48,954 nucleotides of DNA from positions 1 to 48,954 of the forward strand of contig NZ_BAAAFZ010000012.1 of the NCBI RefSeq assembly GCF_039523795.1, in the 5' to 3' direction. The DNA is from Craurococcus roseus. Its GTDB lineage: Bacteria; Pseudomonadota; Alphaproteobacteria; Acetobacterales; Acetobacteraceae. Numbering within the stretch: the stretch's first letter is position 1; each line of letters starts with the position of its first letter. The notes under the pieces were generated by a model. It did no database searches. It was not told where the DNA came from and saw nothing but the letters and a program-made list of their open reading frames with translations. Both the position numbers and the translations under genes were made by a program. Positions 31,910-39,472 of the stretch are shown one piece after another.

Positions 31910-32685
31910 CGAGCGACGCCCCGATCATGCGCGTGCTGGAGGAGCGGCGCGGCGCCGTGCTGGTGCTGACGCTCGACCAGCCGGCGCGGCGCAACGCCCT
32001 TTCCATGCCGCTCCGCACGGCGCTGACCGCTGCGCTGGAACGGGCGCAGGGGGACCGCGGCGTGCGCGCCGTGGTCGTCACCGGCGCGGGCGACCACTTC
32101 TGCTCCGGCGGCGACATCTCCGGCATGGACGTGAAGTCGCCGCTCGAAGGGCGCGAGCGGATGCGGCAGTCGCACCAGCTCATCCGCTTGCTGGTGATGG
32201 GCGGCGTGCCGGTCGTCGCGGCGATCGAGGGCTACTGCGTCGGCGCCGGCCTGTCGCTCGCCTGCGCCTGCGACACCATCGTGGCGGCGGAGGACGCGCG
32301 GCTCGGCGCCGGCTTCGGGCGCATCGGGCTGATGGCCGACCTCGGCCTGCCGCACACGCTGCCGCACCGCGTCGGACAGGGGAGGGCGCGGCAGATCTTC
32401 CTCTACCACGAGCAGATGACGGCGGCCGCCGCCGAGCGCATCGGCCTCGTGGACCATGTGGTGCCGAAGGGGCACACGCTGGACAAGGCGATGGAGAAGG
32501 CGCGCTTCCTCGCGGAGCAGGCGCCGGGGCCGATGGCGCTGACCAAGCAGATGCTGGGCGAAGGGCTGGACCGCGCGCTGGAGCAGGAGCGCCACTTCCA
32601 ATCCACGCTGTTCCTGACGGAGGATTTCGCCGAGGGCCGCGCCGCCTTCCTCGGCAAGCGCCAGCCGGAATTCAAGGGAGGCTGA
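31906..32685 (+). CDS. Enoyl-CoA hydratase/isomerase (crotonase family)
   Basis: A 259-aa crotonase-fold protein starting at the ATG within the previous stop. The oxyanion-hole segments are present: GAGDHFCSGGDISGM (near 65) and EGYCVGAGLSLACACD (near 110). The glutamate pair of mitochondrial crotonase is not evident (RIGLMADLGLPHTLP), so it could be a hydratase, isomerase or hydrolase of the family. The acyl-CoA dehydrogenase gene begins four bases later. Confidence 0.88.
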   Translation: MTSDAPIMRVLEERRGAVLVLTLDQPARRNALSMPLRTALTAALERAQGDRGVRAVVVTGAGDHFCSGGDISGMDVKSPLEGRERMRQSHQLIRLLVMGGVPVVAAIEGYCVGAGLSLACACDTIVAAEDARLGAGFGRIGLMADLGLPHTLPHRVGQGRARQIFLYHEQMTAAAAERIGLVDHVVPKGHTLDKAMEKARFLAEQAPGPMALTKQMLGEGLDRALEQERHFQSTLFLTEDFAEGRAAFLGKRQPEFKGG

Positions 32686-32689
32686 CACC

Positions 32690-33859
32690 ATGGACGCGAT
32701 CGCGGTGCCCCCGCCGCAGGAGCTGGACGGGCTGGACGACGAGGTGTTCCGCCAGGTCGTGCGCCGGTTCCTGCGCGACAACTACCCGGACGAGATCCGC
32801 AACCCGCCGCAGCGCCTGCATTGGGACGAGTGCAAGCATTGGTACCACACGCTGGCCGAGAAGGGCTGGCTCTGCCCCGGCTGGCCGAAGGAGCACGGCG
32901 GCCTCGGCCTCTCCCCGGCGAAGCAGATCATCCTTTCGGAGGAGTACGAGCGCTACGGCGTGGCCCGCACCCCGGACCACGGCATCGTCATGCTCGGGCC
33001 GCTGGTGATCCGCTACGGCACGGAGGAGCAGAAGAAGCGCTTCCTGCCGAAGATCCTGACCGGCGAGCACGTGTGGTGCCAGGGCTACTCCGAACCTAAT
33101 GCCGGCAGCGACCTCGCCGCGCTGCGGACGGAGGCGGTGCTGGACGGCGACCACTACGTGGTCAACGGCCAGAAGACCTGGACCACGCTCGCCACCGATG
33201 CGAACTGGATGTTCCTGCTGGTGCGGACGGACAAGCAGGCCAAGAAGCAGGAGGGCATCTCCTTCCTGCTGGTGGACATGCGGACGCCGGGCATCACCGT
33301 GCGGCCCATCGTCAACATCGAGTTGCACGACGAATTCTGCGAGGTGTTCTTCGACAACGTCCGCGTGCCGAAGGAGAACCTGGTCGGCCAGATCAACAAA
33401 GGCTGGGACATGGCGAAGGCGCTGCTCGGCTTCGAGCGCATCTTCATCGGCGCCCCGCGCCAGTCCGCCTACGCCCTGTCGCGCCTGCGGATGCTCGCCG
33501 AGCGCATGGGCGTGTGGGACGACGCGGACTTCCGGGACCGCTACGCGCGGCTGCGGCTGGACCTGGAGGACCTGAAGGCGCTCTACGGCGTGTACGTGGC
33601 GAAGCTGAAGCGCGGCGAGCCGCTCGGCCCCGACGTGTCCATGCTGAAGGTGATCCAGACCGAGCTGTTCCAGCGCATCACCGACACCATGCTGGAGATC
33701 GGCGGCGAGAACGCGGGGTTGCTGGAGCCGATGGAAGGGAACCGCGACCTCAACATCGGCGGCCTGTTCATCCAGGCGCGCCCGGCGACGATCTACGGCG
33801 GCTCCAACGAGATCCAGCGCAACATCCTGAGCAAGAACGTGCTCGGCCTGCCGGGCTAG
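32690..33859 (+). CDS. Acyl-CoA dehydrogenase, large subunit type
   Basis: A 389-aa acyl-CoA dehydrogenase. The FAD-contacting CQGYSEPNAGSDLAALRT and GQKTWTTLATDANWMF segments are present, and the C-terminus is YGGSNEIQRNILSKNVLG, where many homologues have YEGT. It lacks the RxxFG...FQ motif that the other operon dehydrogenase has. This resembles FadE proteins that work as alpha2beta2 complexes. It is the last gene of the operon and ends six bases from the convergent TPR-GT32 gene, with no terminator between. Confidence 0.86.
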   Translation: MDAIAVPPPQELDGLDDEVFRQVVRRFLRDNYPDEIRNPPQRLHWDECKHWYHTLAEKGWLCPGWPKEHGGLGLSPAKQIILSEEYERYGVARTPDHGIVMLGPLVIRYGTEEQKKRFLPKILTGEHVWCQGYSEPNAGSDLAALRTEAVLDGDHYVVNGQKTWTTLATDANWMFLLVRTDKQAKKQEGISFLLVDMRTPGITVRPIVNIELHDEFCEVFFDNVRVPKENLVGQINKGWDMAKALLGFERIFIGAPRQSAYALSRLRMLAERMGVWDDADFRDRYARLRLDLEDLKALYGVYVAKLKRGEPLGPDVSMLKVIQTELFQRITDTMLEIGGENAGLLEPMEGNRDLNIGGLFIQARPATIYGGSNEIQRNILSKNVLGLPG

Positions 33860-33865
33860 GCCCGG

Positions 33866-36802
33866 TCACTCGGCCGCGGCGGCCGGTTCGCCCGACGCGC
33901 GGCCGGCTTCGGGCTTCGCCGCCGGGGGCGGGGNNNNNNNNNNNGCAGCGGCGGCGACCCGGCGGGCGAAGGCGGTGCGGCTCCAGTGCCGTTCGGTGTT
34001 CTTGTAGCCCACCAAGCAGTGGATGGAGACGGTGCGCTGGAGTTCGCCGTGCTCCAGCACCACCGCGTCGTCCAGCGCCGCCAGGGGCTCGCGGCCGTGA
34101 TCGGCGAGCAGGCCGGCGAAGGCCCGCGTCAGCATGCCGGGGCCGGTGGACAGCCACAGGATGTCGTTGTCGCCCCTGTTGATGGCTTCGACGGCCGAAC
34201 GGAGCGCGCGCCCGATCAGCGGGTGGCCGGGCACCGCGCCGATGAGGTTGTTGCCGATGGTGCCGATATCCTCCTGGTAAAGCACCAAGCCCGCGCCCGG
34301 GAAGCGCAAATCCTCCAGATCGCCGACCAATCGGTCATCCGCGTCGGCGTAGTATCCGCCTTGCGAGTAGAGGTAGGCGAGCCGGAAGATGTCGGCCTTC
34401 TGCGCCGGCTGGCGGGAGCGGCGGTAGGCGGCCTGCACCTCGGCGGGGTGGAAGCGGACGAGGAAGGCGCGGGCCCGCGCGTCGTCGAAGCGCCTCAGGT
34501 CGTAGCGGGGGTACAGCTTGCCCCAGCTCCCCATGACGCGGGCGAGGTCGGGCGGGGGGCCGGCGTCGTCGTCCCAGTACTGCGCGAAGACGCGCGGGAT
34601 GCGCGCCGGCGCCGCGGCCGCCGGCCTTGTCCCGAGGCGGCCCGACTGCCGCAGGGCGGTGAACAGGGCGATGGCGGCGGGCGTGTAGTCGGGGAAGCGC
34701 GCCACCAGCGACAGCAGCGGCGCGACGCGCTCCTCCGGCGCGAGCCCCTTCAAGGCGAGGAGCCCGTCCAGGGCCTGCCGGTCCAGCACGAACTCGTCGA
34801 GGAGCTGGCCGAGGTGCGTCTGCGAAATGTTGCTGGAGCGGCCTTGCAGCTTGGCGGCCGAGGAGTCCAGCCGCGACACCGCCCGCAACTGTTCCCGCGC
34901 GCCCTCGATGTCGAGCGCCAGCAGCCGCGTCTGCGCCAGGCAGATGCGCGGCCAGCCGTCGTCCTCGTTCAGTTCGATGGAGCGCGCGTAGTTCTCCTGC
35001 GCCTCGTCGAAGCGCCAGCGGTCGGCGGCCTCCAGGCCCAGCAGCAGGTGGACGCGGGCGCGGTCGAAGGTGTTGCCCACCGGGGCTTCGCCGATGCGTT
35101 CGGCGAAGTCGCCCGGCCCGCCGCGCAGCCGCTCCAGGCTGGCGCGCTCGAACCAGATGCCGAAGTGGCGCGGCCAGGTCCGCCCGGCCCGCTCCACGAC
35201 GGCGAGGGCGCCGGGCCAGTCGCCGGTGCGGCGGAACAGTTCGGAGCGCTTCGCGGCGAACTCCGGCTTCGCGCCGAGGCGCGCCTCGCCCTCGTCGAGC
35301 GTGCGCAGCGCGGCGTCCAGCTCCCCAAGCTCGACGAGGGTCTGCCCCGCGGCCACGTAGGCCCACGCCGACGGCCGCGACGTCGCCATCGCCCGGCGGA
35401 ACATGTCCAGCGCTTCGCCCCGCTTGTCCGCCAGACGGAAGTGTTCCCCGAGCCGCTGCAAGGTTTCGGCGCTGTCGCCGTCGAGCTCGAGCGCCCGGAA
35501 GAGCAGGCGCTCGGACGCTTCCGGCCGGCCGAGGCGGCGTTCTTCGATGGCCATTTCGACCAGGGGCCGGGGGCTGTCCGGCTTCTGCTCGGAGGCGCGG
35601 GCAAAGGCCCGGAGCGCGGCGTCCCGCCGGCCCGCCCGGCGCTCGGTGTGGCCCAGGCTGATCCAGCCCTCGACGTGGCCCGGGTCCCGCGCGAGCACGG
35701 CTTTGGCGGCCTCCGTCGCGGCGCCCAAATCGCCAAGGTTCCGCAGGGCGTCGGCCAAGGCCAAGCGCGGGCCCGGGGCGTCGGGCCGGGCCTGCGCCGC
35801 GCGGTCGAACCAAGCCGCCGCGGCGGCGCGGTCCGCCCTGGCGTTCGCGGTGTGTCCAAGCGCGACCAGGGCGCCCACATGCCCGGGGTCGTCCTCCAGG
35901 ACGGCGCGGCAGGCCTCGTCCGCCTCGTCGTGGCGGCCGAGGTCGCGCAGCGCGTCGGCCAGGGCCGTGCGCACCCAGGGCGCGGGCGGCTTCCGTTCGA
36001 GCGCGGCCTGGAACAAGGGCAGCGCGCCGGCCGCGTCGCCGCGGCGCCGGAGCGAGCGCCCGAGCGCCACCAGCGCGCCCGGGTGCCCCGGGTGCTCGGC
36101 CAGCATGGCGCGACAGGCCTCGTCCGCCTCGTCGTGGCGGTTGAGATCGCGGAGCGTGTCGGCCACGGACATGAGTGCCCAGGCCTCGCGGGGCCTTTGC
36201 TGGAGCGCGTCCCGGAAGAGGGCGAGCGCGGCCTCGTGGTCGCCGGCGGCGCGGGCGGCGGTGCCCTGCTTCATGAGGTCGGCGAAGCCCGCCGGCTTGC
36301 TCGCGGGCGGCGCCGCGGCGTCGGCCGCTGGGTCATGCGCCCGGTCCGGCGCGGGGGGCGTTGCTGGATGGCCGGATGGTGCGGCTTTCCCGGTCCCCGC
36401 TGGTCCGCCGGCGCGAGCCGCCGCGAACTTTGCGGGCGACGGCAGCGGCGTCGCGCAGCGCAAGGAGAAGTTGGTGCCCGCTATCCTTACCCAGAGGCGC
36501 GTGTCGCCGGCGACGCCTCGTGCGGCCAAGCCCGCTTGTATGTCACCGGGAGCGAAGCTGAAGCCCACGTCGGATCGGTCGAAGCCCGGCCGCCGGATAC
36601 CGTCGCGCCGCAGGTTGGCCGTCGTGCTCGCGACGACGGCCGCGTCCGCGCAGAGTTCTATATGGAGGGCACGTCCCGGGTCCGACAGGTCGGCAGCCCA
36701 ACCCCTGATCCCGAGTCGTGGATCGCCGCCGTCGAGGTAGCCGCGGAGCTGGACAGGGCTATCGTCCGAGAGATCGGCCGAGAGCAACTGGGTGTCCATC
36801 AT
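33866..36802 (-). CDS. TPR-glycosyltransferase family 32 fusion
   Basis: About 978 aa. Residues 15-95 form a beta-sandwich-like module (GIRGWAADLSDPGRA). A low-complexity linker leads to some 12 TPR-like repeats, and residues about 710-940 resemble GT32 transferases: PRVFAQYWDD, then KADIFRLAYLYSQGGYYADA with the DxD-like DAD. TPR-linked transferases often modify or extend surface glycans. I start at the ATG pair at 36797-36802; a GTG at 36835 is an alternative. Eleven Ns (33934-33944) interrupt the last 27 codons, so the C-terminal tail and stop are uncertain. It is the distal gene of the minus-strand glycan operon. Confidence 0.8.
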   Translation of the reverse strand: MMDTQLLSADLSDDSPVQLRGYLDGGDPRLGIRGWAADLSDPGRALHIELCADAAVVASTTANLRRDGIRRPGFDRSDVGFSFAPGDIQAGLAARGVAGDTRLWVRIAGTNFSLRCATPLPSPAKFAAARAGGPAGTGKAAPSGHPATPPAPDRAHDPAADAAAPPASKPAGFADLMKQGTAARAAGDHEAALALFRDALQQRPREAWALMSVADTLRDLNRHDEADEACRAMLAEHPGHPGALVALGRSLRRRGDAAGALPLFQAALERKPPAPWVRTALADALRDLGRHDEADEACRAVLEDDPGHVGALVALGHTANARADRAAAAAWFDRAAQARPDAPGPRLALADALRNLGDLGAATEAAKAVLARDPGHVEGWISLGHTERRAGRRDAALRAFARASEQKPDSPRPLVEMAIEERRLGRPEASERLLFRALELDGDSAETLQRLGEHFRLADKRGEALDMFRRAMATSRPSAWAYVAAGQTLVELGELDAALRTLDEGEARLGAKPEFAAKRSELFRRTGDWPGALAVVERAGRTWPRHFGIWFERASLERLRGGPGDFAERIGEAPVGNTFDRARVHLLLGLEAADRWRFDEAQENYARSIELNEDDGWPRICLAQTRLLALDIEGAREQLRAVSRLDSSAAKLQGRSSNISQTHLGQLLDEFVLDRQALDGLLALKGLAPEERVAPLLSLVARFPDYTPAAIALFTALRQSGRLGTRPAAAAPARIPRVFAQYWDDDAGPPPDLARVMGSWGKLYPRYDLRRFDDARARAFLVRFHPAEVQAAYRRSRQPAQKADIFRLAYLYSQGGYYADADDRLVGDLEDLRFPGAGLVLYQEDIGTIGNNLIGAVPGHPLIGRALRSAVEAINRGDNDILWLSTGPGMLTRAFAGLLADHGREPLAALDDAVVLEHGELQRTVSIHCLVGYKNTERHWSRTAFARRVAAAXXXXXPPPAAKPEAGRASGEPAAAAE
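33934..33944. other. Run of 11 undetermined bases
   Basis: A stretch of N within the end of the TPR-GT32 gene, flanked by G-rich DNA. If the gap length is arbitrary, the reading frame on the 3' side is not reliable. Confidence 0.99.
35910..36140 (-). repeat. 204-base tandem duplication in the TPR region
   Basis: A 27-base segment is identical at 35910-35936 and 36114-36140, exactly 204 bases (68 codons, two TPRs) apart. The flanking protein repeats as RHDEADEACRAMLAEHPGH and RHDEADEACRAVLEDDPGH, each followed by a GALVALG stretch. This indicates a fairly recent internal duplication. Confidence 0.85.
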
Positions 36803-37352
36803 CGCGGAACGGCTTTGGCTATCCTCGCGCGCCACGGCGATCCGCGACGGTGGTGGTACGCAGCTTCATGGCCGAGGCGCCAAGGTCGCCTATGCACAGG
36901 CCGCACCACAAGCATCGCTCAATCCGCAACGGATCATACTGCAGATCGCGATTCATGGTGCCGTTTCCATTTTTGATGTGACGTACCGTGCAGAGCAGAA
37001 CGGCTCCGAGGCTGTCCCAAGTATCGAGGTTGCGGAACGCGCTGCCCGGATCGAGCAGTGAGGGGTAATTCGTCACCACGTCGGGGTCGTCCACTCGAAG
37101 GCGGAGCGGCGAGCCTGTAGAGCGTCCCGGCCTGCCCCGCCGGCGCTACGACAACCAAGTCCAGCGCAGTCTCGGCGCGGGATTGGGCACCGCAACCATG
37201 AACGAGAAGGACCAAGCCGCGCAAAGCCCAGTGTCCTGCGCGGCTTGGATCGAACTCACGAACGGGCATACCGCCACCATGGTTGTCGGCGACTTACGTT
37301 CAGCATCCTCACTGGTCGCCTCTTTTCAGGACCTTGGCGATCCCGGCCGATG
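36803..37352. other. Gene-poor, lower-GC stretch with possible degenerate ORF
   Basis: No confident gene lies between the GT2-like and TPR-GT32 genes. The minus strand has a 91-codon frame (37094 down to 36819; DDPDVVTNYPSLLDPGSAF) and, in another frame, a 111-codon frame (37269 down to 36934; VHGCGAQSRAETALDLVVVA). Their apparent continuity near 37100 suggests a frameshifted gene remnant. The composition is closer to the adjacent lower-GC glycan genes than to the core genome. Confidence 0.35.
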
Positions 37353-38210
37353 TTAGACGATCGCGGCGTCGAACCAGCCCGGCAGCTTGAACATGATTTC
37401 GGGGCGGACGTTCTGCGGGAGCCGGTAAGCCCTATGGATGATCTCGGTGCCGGCCGTCAGCGCCGCGACCTCGTTGCTGAAATGGAAGTCTGCATCTTCT
37501 TGGACAGGCCAAGTGTCATAGTTCAGGAATTTTCGCACCGTATCTGGGTACTCGGCTTTGTGGTGGGTGCGCTGTTCGTTCGCCCATTCGATGCTCCTGG
37601 TCGTGTGCAGCCTCGTCAGGTTCTGACAAACGTCCATCCAGCGCGTGTGCAGCAGGTACAAGCCACCGAAGCTGACCGGGGCGGTGCTGCCGTGGAACCC
37701 ACCAGTCCAGCCTATCGACTTACGGCAGATCAGCGTCTTGCACATGGGCGCCACGAACTGCACGTGTCGGCGCTGTGCGAGTATCGGACGCGACGCGTCG
37801 TAGGGGTCCTCAACGGAAATCTTATGTACTAGGTTCAAACCATAAGCGGTGTAGAAATCGCGCTGATCACGGGCGAGGAACTCGCGTAAGCTTGCGAACT
37901 TGCGCGGATCGGCAATCAAAAGCTCATCGGCGTCTGTGTAAAGCACCACGTCGAACTCACGCAGCAACGTTCTTGCGAGATCCGTGATGAAGTTTGCCCG
38001 CTTCCCGTCGTCGAAGGGCGAGCGCGGCAGGCGGATGACAGAAGCGTTGTAGTCGATATTGGTTGTCGATCCATCGTCACTGCCATGGTCGACCACCATA
38101 CAGCACCCGCCGCCAAGTTGTTTCGTGTAGTGCCTGATCCAGACCGGAAGGTTGAAGCTTTCGTTGTAAACGTTAGTGATGGCACAGACTTTCATGCCGG
38201 TATCGCTCAC
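37353..38210 (-). CDS. Glycosyltransferase family 2-like protein
   Basis: A 285-aa GT-A-fold enzyme of the DUF4422/Glyco_tranf_2_4-like type. It opens KVCAITNVYNESFNLPVWIRHY, continues with MVVDHGSDDGSTTN and has the DxD-type YTDADELLI near residue 113 for the metal and sugar nucleotide. It is soluble and complete. The GTG at 38208-38210 follows AGGA by eight bases and is preferred; an ATG lies five codons further in. The base composition is visibly poorer in GC than the core genes, suggesting transfer. The pyruvyltransferase gene lies 88 bases upstream in the same direction. Confidence 0.83.
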   Translation of the reverse strand: MSDTGMKVCAITNVYNESFNLPVWIRHYTKQLGGGCCMVVDHGSDDGSTTNIDYNASVIRLPRSPFDDGKRANFITDLARTLLREFDVVLYTDADELLIADPRKFASLREFLARDQRDFYTAYGLNLVHKISVEDPYDASRPILAQRRHVQFVAPMCKTLICRKSIGWTGGFHGSTAPVSFGGLYLLHTRWMDVCQNLTRLHTTRSIEWANEQRTHHKAEYPDTVRKFLNYDTWPVQEDADFHFSNEVAALTAGTEIIHRAYRLPQNVRPEIMFKLPGWFDAAIV

Positions 38211-38289
38211 TTATAAAGTCCTGGAGGAGGGCCGGTCGCGCGCGTTCCGGCGGCGGTTCAGCCTGATTGTCCTTTTTGTGGCTGGGGAT

Positions 38290-38312
38290 CGCTCGCTGCT
38301 AGGCAGCGAGCG
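38290..38312 (-). terminator. Hairpin overlapping the pyruvyltransferase stop
   Basis: A perfect 10-bp stem (38290-38299 with 38303-38312, loop TAG) includes the stop codon of the pyruvyltransferase-family gene. No T-run follows on the minus strand. It may weaken transcription into the two distal genes. Confidence 0.35.
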
Positions 38313-39471
38313 CGGCCGATTGAGGGATGGATGCCGGTCCGGCTGCCAAGGCGAGGAGTTGGCCTGAGGGTTTGAGGCCGAGCGCTTCAATGATGCCGCA
38401 GTAGGTCGCCGCCGTTTGCGCCCTGTTTTCGTCGAATGCCTTGCCGTCGAAGCCGCTCTGGGCGAACAGTTCTTGGAGGGAGTAGCGACTCTCGATGTAC
38501 TTACGAACGTCCAGGTGCGGTACCCGAAGTTGCTGAGCCAACTCGCGCGTCCGCGTGTCGTGCGTGATGCAAAGGCCCGGAAGGCCGGCTGTCACGCTCA
38601 TGACCGTGCCGTGTATCCGTGTGTTGACGGAGGCCGAAAAGCGCCTGAGGTACTGCAGCCAGCCATCAACCGAGTCCGGCGCGTAGAGGTGCGTGGACAG
38701 GAAGTTGGTGAACGCCTCTTGGTCCGCACCGAAACCCATGAACTTCGTGCATTGCGCCAAGTACCTATTCTCCTCGTCGTTCAACGGCTCGCCCAACGCG
38801 GCTTTGATGAACTCGACAGGGCGCTGAACCACGTAGCTGGATCCTGGGTTCAGCCGGGCCAAGCGGACCAGTTCGCGTTCGACGCTTTGGAGGCTGTGCT
38901 TCACGCAGGAGGCGTGGATTGCGAGCGGCCCGGCCGAGAGCGCTGAGATGCGCCGGGCGAGCTCGCGCCCGAGATCATGGCGCGGATTGATGAGGATCGA
39001 AGGGCAGCCCAGAACAGTGGTGCGGGTGATGCCGAGCTGTTCGCAGACGCGGGCCGTGAACTCGCCCCTGACGCAAATCGTCGGCGTGCGTGCGGATACT
39101 TCCTTCAAAAAGTCGATCACGCCTTGCTTGACTTGCGGCGGCCGATCCTCGGACTCGGCTTGGGCCCCGATGCCAAGCAGGAAAACCGGGCGGTCGAGAC
39201 CGCGCACGAGCTCGGCCAGTTGCGAGAGGTCGGCGCTTTCGTTGATGAAGTTGGCGGCGGGAATGACCAGCGCCGACACGTCCGCGGGAACCTGGTTCGG
39301 CTTGGTGTGCCAGCCCACCAAGTGAAGCTCGGCATCGAACAACAGCCGTGCCCCGTACCAGAACGCCAAGTTGCCGATGTTGAGACCGGTTTGGCGCATC
39401 AGCGCGTCGGAGTTGATGCGCCAAGGCTGCGGGACCGCGCCCACATTTTCTGCTAGGTAAGCAACCTTCAT
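38299..39471 (-). CDS. Polysaccharide pyruvyl transferase family protein
   Basis: A 390-aa protein of the family that adds pyruvate ketals from PEP to glycans (CsaB/WcaK/ExoV-like). The first strand MKVAYLAENVG is followed by NIGNLAFWYGARLLF, FLLGIGAQAE, TICVRGEFTARVCEQLG and SVNTRIHGTVMSVTAGLP, whose R-H pair is conserved in the active-site region. The ATG at 39469-39471 has AAGGAGG seven bases upstream and lies one base after the GT2 stop, so the two are coupled. A pyruvylated glycan would gain negative charge. The base composition is lower in GC than the genes upstream. Confidence 0.82.
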   Translation of the reverse strand: MKVAYLAENVGAVPQPWRINSDALMRQTGLNIGNLAFWYGARLLFDAELHLVGWHTKPNQVPADVSALVIPAANFINESADLSQLAELVRGLDRPVFLLGIGAQAESEDRPPQVKQGVIDFLKEVSARTPTICVRGEFTARVCEQLGITRTTVLGCPSILINPRHDLGRELARRISALSAGPLAIHASCVKHSLQSVERELVRLARLNPGSSYVVQRPVEFIKAALGEPLNDEENRYLAQCTKFMGFGADQEAFTNFLSTHLYAPDSVDGWLQYLRRFSASVNTRIHGTVMSVTAGLPGLCITHDTRTRELAQQLRVPHLDVRKYIESRYSLQELFAQSGFDGKAFDENRAQTAATYCGIIEALGLKPSGQLLALAAGPASIPQSAALAA

Positions 39472-39472
39472 C

